Shown here in pieces: positions 48,236-60,174 of a stretch of DNA of 64,000 nt. The notes beneath the pieces were generated by a model that was not told the origin of the DNA, made no database searches, and saw only the letters and a list, made by a program, of their open reading frames with translations. Both the position numbers and the translations under genes were made by a program. The DNA is from Lineus longissimus (lineage: Eukaryota > Nemertea > Pilidiophora > Heteronemertea > Lineidae): contig NC_088312.1 in NCBI RefSeq assembly GCF_910592395.1, positions 9,300,001 to 9,364,000 of the forward strand, written 5' to 3'. Within the stretch, counting starts at the first letter, position 1. Every line of letters starts with the position of its first letter.

Positions 48236-48795
48236 TGCCTGGCTGTGACTCTCTCATCTCTCTCACCGTGTAGACAACTTGGCAGAGCAGCCAAGACTGA
48301 TTTGGCCTGGCTGTGACTGTCTCATCTCTCTCGCCATATCAATAACTAGGCAGTGCGGCGAAGACTGATGCGGCCTAGCTGTGACTGTCTCATCACTCTC
48401 ATCATGTTGTCAACACGGTGGAGCAGCCAGGACTGATTCGGCCTGGCTGTGACTTCCTCATCTCTCTCACCATGTTGACAACTTGGCAGAGCAGCCAAGA
48501 CTGATTTGGCCTGGCTGTGACTGTCTCATCTCTCTCACTATAATTATTGTCAACTACGTTGTAAACATAATGCTCAAAATTAATTCATGAAAAAGGCAGT
48601 AGGGCAATATTATTATTAAGTTGTCAAATGGTGAGAGAGATGAGGAAGTCACAGCCAGGCCAAATCAGTCCTGGCTGATCTGCCAAGTTGTCTACATGGT
48701 GAGAGAGATGAGACAGTCACAGCCAGGCCAAATCAGTCTTGGCTGCTCTGCCAAGTTGTCTACATGGTGAGAGAGATGAGACAGTCACAGCCAGT
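48236..48795. repeat. 68-bp minisatellite, second cluster with orientation flip
   Basis: Four to five plus-oriented units from 48240 to about 48540 are followed, after an 80-bp spacer, by two to three minus-oriented units (about 48625-48795). The consensus of 68 bp matches the array at 32838-33250. The flip makes a potential large hairpin. Confidence 0.9.
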
Positions 48796-49625
48796 GTGTC
48801 TTCTTAAGGATAACAGTGATTACTGCCAATTATCTATCAAGACTATTCAGATAACCAAGTTGATCGCTGCTGGGGACCCTCAGTGTGTCTTCTTAAGGAT
48901 AACAGTGATTACTGCCAATTATCTATCAAGACTATCCAGATAACCAAGTTGATCGCTGCTGGGGCCCCTCAGTGCGTCTCCTCTATGACAACAGCAATTA
49001 TTACCAATTCTCTATCAAGACTATTCAGATAACCAATTTGATCGCTGCTGGGGACCCTCAGTGTGTCTCCTCTCTCATAACAGTTTTATTGCCATGAATA
49101 AATCACTACTGCTCAGAAAACCAAGTTGATCGCTGCTGGGGCCTCTCAGTGTGTCTCCCTAAGGATAAAAGTGATTACTGCCAATTATCTATCAAGACTA
49201 TCCAGATAACCAAGTTGATCGCTGCTGGGGACCCTCGTGTCTCCTGAAGGATAACAGTGATTACTGCCAATTATCTATCAAGACTATCCAGATAACCAAG
49301 TTGATCGCTGCTGGGGACCCTCATTGTGTCTCCTTAAGGATAGCAGTGATTACTGCCAATTATCTATCAAGACTACTCCGATAACCAAGTTGATCGCTGC
49401 TGGGGACCCTCATTGTGTCTCCTGAAGGATAACAGTGATTACTGCCAATTATCTATCAAGACTATCCAGATAACCAAGTTGATCGCTGCTGGGGACCCTC
49501 AGTGTGTCTCCTTAAGGATAGCAGTGATTACTGCCAATTATCTATCAAGACTACTCCGATAACCAAGTTGATCGCTGCTGGGGACCCTCATTGTGTCTCC
49601 TTAAGGATAACAGTGATTGCTTTCA
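48795..49625. repeat. ~89-bp tandem repeat, nine to ten copies
   Basis: Units of 87-91 bp contain AAGGATAACAGTGATTACTG, ATCTATCAAGACTATCCAGA and AAGTTGATCGCTGCTGGGGA. The array is joined directly to the last 68-bp unit without a spacer. The third and fourth copies are the most diverged. Confidence 0.95.
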
Positions 49626-50317
49626 GAGCCGTAGAAGATCTGCCACTCGTACGGTTTTCTTATTGGAACCCTCAGCGTGTATCCGCTAAGATAGCAGTGA
49701 TTACCGGTACAGTGAAATACGTCATCCGAACAGCAAAGACGAAGCAAAAACTCTAGGTACTGTCAAATGTGAAAAAAATTTATTGTACAAGAAAAGTTAC
49801 ATAATTAATAGCACAGTACAAGAAACTTTACATACACGGACATGTAATATGCGTAAAGTACCGACATGATAGTTGATTGTGACGACTACAGATACATCAA
49901 TGCGGGGGGTAAAGCCTATAATTCGTTATAAACCCTCAAAGAAGCCTTGGCAAACCCATACCATAGATAAAAATCCTCTGGTTGTGACATTGTCCTCAAC
50001 CGCTCAAGGTGAGACCTTTCCCAAACACACCAAACCCCTCACCTGCAGTGCCATCTGTACGAAAGGTGATGAACTAACTAAGTATTTACTTGCCATCAAT
50101 AGTAACAAGGTTGATCACTATTAGTATTAGGCCTAAATATGACCTGTCAAATCACATTAATATATAATTTGCCGGGATAAATCACATTAAAATATAATTT
50201 GCCGGGATAAAATTTGCTAAATAGTAAAATCACGACATGGGTATTGATCTTATTAGGGCCTACAGTGTGATGCCTATGTCTGTAGATTAAACAGTTCCGA
50301 GCGGACAAAAACATATT

Positions 50318-50593
50318 TATTATATGATATTAGTATCCACAATTACGGATCACAAACGCTTATCATTTATCGTATAAATCTATACTCAAATATATCTATA
50401 GCCCCCATATTCCCTGGTCCTCCCCCACTGCTTTTCGGTCAACGGCCATGATACCATCATCCTAACTATAACCCCCACCCCACCCTGGCTATAGACCTCC
50501 ACGGCGCCTTCCCCCATATTATGATATTAGTATCCATCAACCACGGATCACGCACGCTTATCATTTATCGTACAAGTTTATACTCAAATACAC
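50318..50593. repeat. Direct repeat of about 77 bp, two copies
   Basis: 50318-50394 and 50517-50593 share ATGATATTAGTATCCA, CGGATCAC, and CGCTTATCATTTATCGTA with about 85 percent identity by eye. The 120 bp between them is C-rich. Confidence 0.8.
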
Positions 50594-50661
50594 AGGGAAA
50601 GCATTAAATATGCAGGTCGACCGCCGCCTGGAACAACACCGTCGCCATCTATTAACACGCG

Positions 50662-50746
50662 GGTCACGTGAGGGTCTGGGCGGCGATCATCAAAGTGGGT
50701 CCCACGAGCGACCAAAAGGTTCCCAGAAGCGATCGCGCTCTCCGAA
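50662..50746 (-). repeat. Long-range inverted repeat, right arm
   Basis: Reverse complement of 47513-47597; see that entry. Confidence 0.85.
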
Positions 50747-51253
50747 TGCATATGCTCTAACTTCTAAGTTTGGTGGGCTGGCATTTCTTTGTCTTTCAAT
50801 ATATTTAAAAGAAATTGCAGTATATTATGCATTATAATCTTTTTAATGGGTCACCGAAAGAAAAAAAGGAAAAAAATTATTTTGATCTGTTTTACAGTAT
50901 GACTAATTGTCTCAGTGAAACTGACTAGTATAGCTCCTGATTTACAGTAACCTTTCAACAGGGCTTCAGTGGTACCGCCATCTTGGATCAACGAAAGTTG
51001 GTCTGAGAGAGGGCCAACTATTTTTAGAATATTTATAGAAAAAGCGGAATCGGGATCTGGCATCAGGTTGGCATACTAAGATCGTTTTCTGGTGATGATT
51101 ATTCAAATACTAGGTTTGCAAACGCCACCAAACTTCCAAATCTTGTTTATTGAAAGTGTTTTAGGAGCTTGAAAACATTTTTAACCATAAACACCCTATT
51201 ATTTCGCGTTGGACGCCACTGGTCGCCACTGGACGCAATTTAGGATGACCGGT

Positions 51254-52277
51254 TTACACCTTCCCGCAAAGGGTACATCGGTATTTTACTTGTCATGACT
51301 TTCTGTGTGGCATGTGTGGGAAATCTGAAATTAATTTTTGCTATTTTCGTATTTCTTTGGTAAAAAAACACAACACTTTGTTACTAAAGCAAGTGAAGAA
51401 TAATGACCACGACTGGATCATTGTCCAGGGTAATTAAATATGCAAAAATGATGACAAATGTCAATATTTGAACAGGTTGAAATGTGGGCATTGGTGATGG
51501 TGGGGTTCTCCACTATGACTATCTAACGTCATGGATCGCCCCCCCCCCCCCCCATTAGTAGTAAATTAATCCACTGGCCAGGCAGTCCCCCCCCTCAGAA
51601 TCCTGTGAGAGGGCCATTGTTTGACATCTTTTATCTTTGGTCGCCAGAGAAGACCATTCATTCAGGTTGTTACTGGTAGTGGTATATGACATGTGCCACT
51701 TATGTGGTGAATGCCAGAATGGGAGTGACAATAATATGACAAGGCTTCAAGGTAATCAAAGACACTGCATTGAGTTTTGGATTTGGAAGGACAAGTAAAT
51801 GGAGGCGGGAACAATTCAGTATGGGACTGAACAGTGTTTGCAATGCCAAAGACCAAATGATTGGCCTATCAGTCTTGGGAGGATTTTTATACTTCTGAGT
51901 CTGTTTACGGCCTGTACTTGCACAGACACTCATCAATGTCATGACATCATATGTGACCCGCTCCAGCAAAACCAGTCGCATGTCGCACATAAGATGAGCC
52001 TAGATGACACCAGAAGATAATAGATGAAATTGATGTTGTCAGATTTCACAAACGGCAGACAATAGTGAAATGAACAAACAGTCCGTCTCAACCTGCCAAG
52101 CTCTGAGCAATATGCGACTGGTTTTGCTGGAACGGGTCACATATGGATCATGCACTTGATTGGAAGCAAACTTTATGCTGTCTTGGCCTAGGAGTCACAT
52201 GGCAGTCCTTTGGTCTCATTGGAGACCGCGAACAGTAGTAATGTTTGATTATCGCCACATCATACCAGTGACTAACA
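51254..52277. other. Region left of ORC3, nothing recognised
   Basis: This should contain the ORC3 promoter, but no element could be fixed. A C15 tract lies at 51539-51553. On the left flank, near 50975-50990, CCGCCATCTTGG resembles a YY1 site. Confidence 0.35.
51539..51553. repeat. C15 homopolymer
   Basis: Run of 15 C upstream of ORC3. Confidence 0.95.
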
Positions 52278-52298
52278 ATGTACTTCGTAAAGGTTCAG
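52278..52298 (+). CDS. ORC3: Candidate first coding exon of ORC3
   Basis: ATG at 52278 begins the seven codons MYFVKVQ and ends at CAG/GTATAT, in phase 0 with the exon at 52358. An in-frame TGA lies nine bases upstream. The weakness is the 59-bp intron that would follow; other introns here are at least about 100 bp. The true first exon may instead lie further upstream. Confidence 0.3.
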
Positions 52299-52357
52299 GT
52301 ATATGGATTTATGACAAACAGTTATCAATCTATTCATATGTCTAAATGTCATTTCAG

Positions 52358-55300
52358 GGTTGTTTTGTGTTCAAGGGAAAGAAAAAGAAAGCTGATGCAG
52401 GTAAAATTTGATATCTTTTTATTGATTGAAGACCGTTTTGTCTATTATATGCGATGTGATATTTCATAGTTTCTTAACTCACATGTCAAGTTATTTCCAT
52501 GTAAATGTAATTCTAAATTTTGCTCTTTCAGCTGATTACTTTGCTGATGATGATGACAGCCATGCCTCCTTGCGCTGTGACTTGTATCAGGATCATTGGG
52601 AGCAGGTCAATGCTGATATCCAGGTATGATTGATAACCTGCTATTTATGACTCTGTTGGCTACTTTTACATATTGTGTTCCAAGCAGGCTAAGTAATAAT
52701 GTGAGGGCTTCACATCCAGCCTTGTCAAACCATTTACATCATCCAGGATCTACAACACTTACACCGTCATCCTGTTACTTCATGTTTTGTTCTTCTAGAT
52801 TTTGCAATCAAGCATGAATTCAAAAATTTTTGAGGATCTCCTCCAGTTCATCAAGACAGCTCATGCAAACTTCAGCTTAGGGGATGCCAACCATTCCAGT
52901 TCTCGTATGAATGAGATACCAACAGCTGGCCTAATCACTGGCGTCAACACACCAGACCACAGTGTCATGTTCACAAATCTGCTTGACCTATTGATGGATC
53001 AAGTCACGCCACATCTTGCTGTTCTGAAGTCAAAGGATTGTGCCAACACCAAACAGATCATGACAAAGATTACTGGACAGCTCATGGGAAAGACAGACCT
53101 TGTAAGTTTTGAATTCGATTTCGTGATGGGGTATTGACTGCAGAGACAAAACAAGACTTGGTGTTGAATAAATGGATCAATTTGGATCAAGATGTACTCT
53201 TGGGTCTTTAATCTTTGAAAAATATTGTACATCTAAATGTGGCTGGAAATTGAGTTCACATTTTTTTCTTCAGGATGCCTGATTTTCTATACAGTAGAAC
53301 ATCTCTATTAAGGACACCCTCGGGACTGACAAATGCTGTCCTTGATAAGGAGGTGTCTGATTGGAGAGGTCAAATTGATTGAAAACAACCAATTTGGGAC
53401 CAAACCTAGTGTCCTTAATAAAGAGATTGTCCCTAATAGAGAGGTGTCGACAAAGGAGGCTCCACTGTACTTCTCTGTTTATATTTCAGCTTGATATTGG
53501 AAGTGATAATGAAGATGGTGGCAATGTCAATGTTAAAAAAATCAGCTGCACAATGCCTGTCCTGAGTGCTTGGTATAACCACTTGAATAAGGTGAATATT
53601 CTCTCACACCTATATTGCAATTTTATTTTCATAATTTCAACTTTTTTTCATGTATACTTTTGAAAGAAGCCACGCTAAGTGCAGTTAATAATTTGATTTC
53701 CTTTAGCTTAGTTACACTGGTTCTTCTATCATGATGAGTGGTCGCCAGAGGCATATTGGTAGCACCGATGTTGATCGGCTCTTAGGTCATGGGTAAAAGT
53801 AAGTTACAAAAAAGTCCATGACTGTAAGTTTTTTACTTGGTTGGTTGATTCAGTGCAGTTCTCTTTTCAGAGGAAGAGGAGTCATTCTCCCAAGAAACGT
53901 AAATCAACAGATGGCAAAGTCTTAGGCATGCCAGATCATCCTCCTGTTGTTATAGTTCTGGAAGACCTGGAAAGCTTCAACCCACATGTCCTGCAGGATT
54001 TCATTTCTACATGCAGGTAATACATGTACTTAAAGTCCAAAGTAAAAGCATGCCTGTCACTGTCTGTCTGTAAGAAGTTAGCTTCTTTGAACCAAACCTG
54101 AAATTCCTTTTGTCAATAGTTTAGGAGATATCCTTGTTAATGATCAGCAGGTTCTCCAACTCTGGTTCTCATATTGATGTTGAATTCTTAGTGTTGTACT
54201 AAACAAAGGTTATCTTAATTACCTTTAGAATTATTATCATCGTTTTCCAGCAACTACCTCGACCAGCTTCCTCTAGTGTTGGTATTTGGTATCGCCACAG
54301 CAGTGACTGCTGTCCATCGTCTTCTGCCACATCAAGTGTCGTCGTTGCTCTGTCTTGAAAAGTTCCACGGACCACCATCCACAAAGTATCTGACTCAGGT
54401 GGTCAAGGAAGTGGTGATGACCCCAAAATACCCATTCAAGTTAGGAAGCAAAGTGTTTCAACTTCTCCTCGATATCTTCCTCTACCATGATTTCTCTGTC
54501 ATGAACTATGTGGGCTCGCTCCAAGTAAGTTCTAAGTATTCATAGTTTGGGTCACAGTGGTGGACCAGTGGAGCTACACCTTTGAGGCTCACACTAAAAC
54601 TCCACATCATATCTTCATATTTTACTTTCAGTTTTGTATCATGGATCACTTTCATGGACGCCATCTGAGCAGTCTGTGTTGTTCTGTTGAGGATCTCATC
54701 AAACACACCAAGAAACTTACTGGAGAAAAAGTGGAGAAAATACGGCAGACGCCATCGTTCATGCGGTAAGTTTATATGGCCGGCCGACTTGCTTTTCAAA
54801 CAAGTTTTTCAAAGTTTTGGCTAGAAGTACTCTAATTTGTAATTTATCAACCTCTTAATCTGCAGCTATGGATTTTTTCAGTTATGTTGAATGCCAGCCA
54901 CCTGCCGAGCAGATCCGTCTGCTTGAAGATGACAACCATCTGAAGGTAAGGAGAACACTTGTCACTTTCCAAAATTCCAAAATTTCTGTTTTCTAAAAAA
55001 TTGACCTCGTCGTGACCAAAACCATCCATGCTGTCCATCTTTTTTTGCAGAAGCTTTTACCAACATTCATGCACAACCTTGAAACCTATCATTCCTACTT
55101 CTTCCCAGTGTTGGAGTGCCTCAACATTCTCACAGCTGGACTTCCAAAGCATCCGCTAGGAAAGCAGGTCAGTCACTTTATGGGAAAGCACAACCTATCC
55201 ATCATTGCAACCTCACATCTGTTTATTTTACTCTATTTGATTGTGTACCACAAGTGCAAGCATTGATTAGTGCTAATTTTAGTTTATTGGTACCAATACT

Positions 55301-58300
55301 CTCAATAGAAAGGACAAGGTCATAATGCACCCTGGTTTTTAAACCAGTCAATATCTTTTTGCTGAAAAAAGCAACTCTTCCTAGTTCTGATAGCCCTCTT
55401 AGAGGAAGGTAAGAAGCTAGGACAATTAGTTAGTATCATGGGTACCCCGGAGTCAATCTGCATAAATAATTTGCCATGCTGTCATTCATGTGTTGAACAA
55501 CACTAATATTGAATTTATTCTTGTTCTCTTTAAGACCCGTGAATTGTATCACATGTGCCTCCAGAGCCAGATTGTTGACAGGGAGGAGTACAAAGAGGCA
55601 ATGGGTCTACTCCGGTAAGAAATGATTCCTTGTTGAGTGGGTGGATTCAGTCCAAGGGGTGTGACACAGTCAATTTAAAACACTGTCAGAACATCCAAGA
55701 CAATGTCACATCACCTCCTTTGGACATGGAACAACATAGGGGAAGTTCTACCACCACCTCCTTGATTGCTCTGTAGAACATTTTCAGACTTTTGGTTATC
55801 TTTCTCATGTCCTCACTACATGATAGATGATCCTTGTTGTCATATCTTTTGCCTTGTGTCATAATATTTTGATCATGACTTCATTAAACTGGTATTTCAG
55901 TCCTTTGTAGCGTGTGTCTTGGCGCTCTGGACCGAAATATCGGTCCGTCATTGGGAAGTGGTAGACCACTCATCATAAAGCTCATGAATGTATTGACAGT
56001 ATCTGTCTTGTTTTAGAGCCATGTCAAGGGATGAGCTGCTAGACCTGGTACAGCAATGCACTGAGAAGCTTCTACAGGTGGTTGACCTGCCGGAGGAACT
56101 GCAGGAAGCTGTGGAGAAGATGCTAGAATTGGCCTCAAAATTTGATAACATTGAAGGTAACAAAAATTAGAAGTTGGATTTTGTCAAGAGAAATGTCAAG
56201 TTGTGGTCAGGGTTGATGCTATTAACACTTCAGATGTGAAAACCAAAGGGCTAACTAAAGTGATTGATATTTCAAACCAGCGCATGGTGCTTGAACTGCT
56301 CCTCAGCCTGATTCCCTTTTAGACAAGGTTATGACCTCGTCATGCACTGAAATGAAGTTAGTCTTGTTATGTGGTTGTGATTCTTCAGCTTGTTTCTCTT
56401 AGAGCTTGCCAACATGGCTAACCCGGAAGAGGATGATGCAGAGCCAGAGCCACTTACAGCATTGCCAAAGAAGAAGATGAGCATGAAAGACCTCCAACAG
56501 GTTGGTTCAATGTGACAAGTGTTTGCATTAAGACTCATATGCCTGATCGTAATGGCTACTTTTTAAGCAAGATACAAAATAAGTAGATGCTGTGTGGAGG
56601 AGCACAGCTACTAGGAGGGCTGTTTGTAGTCTGCTACCTGGGCCGGGCCAAATTACCCCCTCATTTACCCTCTAATACCCTACAAATACCTTACAGTACC
56701 TTAGCCAAGGGTAATTTTTCTAGTAGGAGACCAAAAGCCTGGTATACTTTAGTATGTCAATTGAAGGTGGGCTGTAAAAGTTGCCTTTGTTGCAGAAACT
56801 CCAAGAGATCAAACAGAAAAAGAAGAAACTGACTGTCTACGAGGCGGTGAGGAATGAGGCGATTGACTACTTTGAGTTATTATTTAGGTAAGAAGGGATA
56901 GCTCTCAAAAACCAAGATAATCTGAGTTGAGAAGATCAACATGGAAAGGCTGTCTCTTGCACTGGGACCTTGCAGGTGTCTAATTGAAGATTAGATCTTT
57001 GCATGTGGCACATCTAGTTTGGAGACAGTCACAACCATGGAAGAAGGATTTGATCATTGGAAAGGGAAATTGTGCAGAGGTATATTTTAATGCATTGACT
57101 CTGCTGACAAAATGTTGTCGGGTATCATTTCTTGACATGTCTTTCTCTTTCCTTCCAGGCAGTATCTCCGGTGCTACAAACAGTTCCCTCTCCATGAAGC
57201 TGTTTATTACGATGCGGCCAATGAAGTGAAGAAACACATGAATGCATCCCCAAGGGCTGCCATCCATACAGCTCTCAGTAATCCATACTTCTACTTACAG
57301 GTGAAGAACTAAATCTATGGTGGTTCAGACTCCTGTTTCTGTGAGATAGCTTGGTTAATTGGTTTTACCAAACATGCCTGAACTTTACAGTTTCTGATAT
57401 AATTGCTCTACTATGTTAATGAAGATCATGATGTTTTAATTTTGTTCATGGCTGTGTTCTGTTATATAAATCGTATGATATTTCAGCTCAATAGATTTCA
57501 CCTAAACTCCATAAGGATCCTGCTAAACTGAAACGTTGTCTTTGATTTTGTGTGTGCAAAACTCTCACGTGAGTTGCCAAAATCAATTTTTTCTAAAGCC
57601 TAAATTGTTGCTCTTCCAGAATGATGTCCTCAAACAAGACACGTCCTCAGTCACACCTGATCTCCCTGACATCTGCATTGTTTACAAGTTACACTTGGAG
57701 TGTGGCAGGCTTATCAACCTCTATGATTGGTTACAGGTAAATAGATGAATTATTGGGAGAACATCAAAATGATTGGACACATACATGATCATCTCCATTT
57801 AAAATGCATGTTGTACTATTGATTCACTAAAGACAGTACCCCATCTCTCTTGGATGTCCTGCACAAATGAATGCTGGTCCGGGAATCTGGACGCACTCTG
57901 CATGCCAAACTTGGGCAACAGTGGCCAAAGGTAGGGGAACACCACATCCCTTACATGCTAATTATAGAAATTATGGTTTTTATCTTGTAGGCATTTATAA
58001 TGATTGTCACAGCAACAGAGGAGAAAGCATCATCCCGGAAGCCAGATAAAACACTGCAGTATCCTTTCAATTTTAAGTATAAGATGATAGTTATGAAAAT
58101 AAAGAGATTTGCCTATGTATTTGTGGTAGATTCAGAAATTAGCCAATACCGTGTGTACCAGTATTTCTTGGTTGGGAAGGTTAGGTTTTCACTTGCAACT
58201 CAATCAATTATGTTGAAAATGTCCTGCTGTAGTTTTATCTTTATTTCTATTGAACCTTAACTTCATCTCAGAGCACGATTTATCCGAGCTGTATCTGAAC

Positions 58301-58377
58301 TTCAGTTTCTAGGATTTATTAAACCAACAAAACGTAAGACGGATCATGTGGCCAGGTTGACTTGGGGTGGATATTGA
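52358..58377 (+). CDS. ORC3: Origin recognition complex subunit 3
   Basis: ORC3 is a subunit of the six-protein complex that binds replication origins and loads MCM helicase in the nucleus. Seventeen exons with compatible phases: 52358-52400, 52532-52623, 52799-53101, 53490-53591, 53871-54016, 54251-54524, 54632-54765, 54882-54945, 55051-55167, 55535-55614, 56017-56156, 56403-56500, 56796-56887, 57159-57300, 57620-57736, 57991-58058, 58272-58377. They encode 705 residues; human ORC3 has 711. Landmarks are [89 protein letters not shown] and [20 protein letters not shown] just before the TGA. The AAA+-like core, insert and winged-helix end are all present. Only the first few codons are uncertain. 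Confidence 0.95.
53290..53469. mobile_element. MITE in ORC3 intron (copy 2)
   Basis: Starts TACAGTAGAACATCTCTATT and ends GGAGGCTCCACTGTA, imperfect terminal inverted repeats, within the intron 53102-53489. It matches the element at 43997-44164. A TA at each end suits Tc1/mariner-type targeting. It ends 20 bases before the ORC3 exon at 53490. Confidence 0.7.
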
Positions 58378-58691
58378 CGCAGCCAAAGTGAGCTGAATTC
58401 TCAGGATATGGATAATCAATTAGCATTTACTATTGGACTTGGAGGATCAGTAATGGTGGAGTGTTCTATAATTGTGAAAGCATAATGAATCAGCGGTCAG
58501 AAGTTTAAGACCAACACTGCATTTGGGTTGCTCTCATAGGGCTGATTGCCTGCAGTACTAACAAACCCAAAATCCTGAAATCTTCCTAAAGCCTGAAGGT
58601 TCTGTCAGCGTACGTTGTGGTATGAATTTTCTCAATATGAATGTCCAAGGACCTCTTCATTTCCAAATAATTGCATGTAGTTGTAAAATGA

Positions 58692-58697
58692 AATAAA
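58692..58697 (+). terminator. ORC3 polyadenylation signal
   Basis: AATAAA about 315 bases after the ORC3 stop codon, in AT-rich sequence followed by T/GT-rich sequence. Confidence 0.65.
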
Positions 58698-58740
58698 GTA
58701 TTTATTTGGTATGAATTAGTATATTTTTCTTGTATGATTT

Positions 58741-60174
58741 TCACCTGGATTGTTTTGTGATTGTGATTTGCTGGCAATCCCTTGTGACATTGTGTCCTTT
58801 GATTGGTCTAAACTGGATATACTTCAGTGATGCTCTCAGTATATCTGGATTTGTGGCCTGATCGACTGTCCTCGATACCTCATGGTAATAGTTGTTTACT
58901 TCAGTTAAAATGTGTCTCAATTTCACCATGGTAAATCCACAATTCACTGTGGTAAACTGATGGCACACTGCATTCAGCATGGAGAGCATGGTAAACTCCC
59001 GATCAGATCTTTTTCGTGAGGGTTGTGCCATTGTCTGCAGTTCCCTAAATTTTGGTTGGCCGACAGAGACTTGGAATTGTTTTCTATATACAAGGCTGTG
59101 GAGGTTGTCCCTATCCAAAATATTCCAATTCCTCGCTTCTGGTACAAGCTTTCTTACAATCCTTTAGGGTGCCCTCATTGGTTGGTTTTGACCATCTTCT
59201 TTAGTTACTCTGGAGACAGTCAAGTGTGGAAACAAGGGACACACAATCTGCACCCTCGCAAGACGAGTTGCCCATACCATGGAGGTACCTCCATGCCCAT
59301 ACGAGGTAATGCCAAATCAGTTACCCCCAAGACTAACACTGGAGGAACAGGGTTGTCCGCTTCACTGCCCATACTGCTGTAGGGACGCTCCCAGCAGTTT
59401 GAAAGTCCTGTGAATGTATTAGTGTCTTTTTCTCTCAAGGAGCTGCATTGGACACTGTGAGGTGTCACATCCTTCGAACTAAAGGGACACAGCTCATGTG
59501 CCCTTATCAAATAGCACTTCAGGTTAGTTATAGCTCAGTTAGTTGTCTCGTATCAGGTACCACCCAAGAAGTACTCGAGTAGTGTTTGAGGAGTTACTCT
59601 AAGCACGGGTTACTCTGGGCAGAGATGGGGTGTCAGTGTCTCTCTCAGGAGCGTACAGCGGACTGTCTGCAGGATGCCTCATACAATACTAAAGAGACAG
59701 GGCTTTTAGCACCTCTGCAGGGATAACCATACATCGTAAGGATAGGATACAACACAAGTTTGAATGTCCTGGAATAATTCGCGTCTCTTTACGAGACTAA
59801 ATCGGACGCTCTGTAATGTCACATCCTTCGAACTCCAGGGACACATAGATACACACATTGAGCGCCAGTTATTTTTCGTGAGTAGAGGAGAAATGGGACT
59901 TTGTCAGTTAAATATTTTTATCTAGGCAGATTTCGCAAGCCCTCACGAGCGAAGATGTATGAAAGATGGTCTGTGGTGTCATGAAATCCTGCTTAAGTTC
60001 AGTTACGCGATATTCGTAAATCGGCTCAAGCATTGATACCATGATGACTATACAGATACAGGAAACCAGACAGAGCTCTTCAGAACTATCGTCATACATA
60101 GACGTTGGTCTCCGCAAGGCTTGGAAAAACTGTCTCTTCTTCTCGATCGTCAACTGCTTACATACAAGTTGGCT
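58741..60174. other. ORC3 downstream region, diverged duplication
   Basis: Two blocks (about 59390-59490 and 59765-59845) share TTGAA(A)GTCCTG, CGGACGCT/TGGACACT and TCACATCCTTCGAACT...AGGGACAC, suggesting an old tandem duplication of about 370 bp. A 125-codon open frame on the minus strand (58741-59118) has no recognisable domain and is not called. Confidence 0.4.

Noticed and set aside
52160-52270. Upstream ATG frames before ORC3 (e.g. MFDYRHIIPVTNN)
   Set aside because: They end out of phase with the GCFVFKG exon, so cannot supply the ORC3 N-terminus.
58741-59118. 125-codon minus-strand open frame downstream of ORC3
   Set aside because: No recognisable domain, no splice or promoter evidence, and it lies over a region with diverged duplications.
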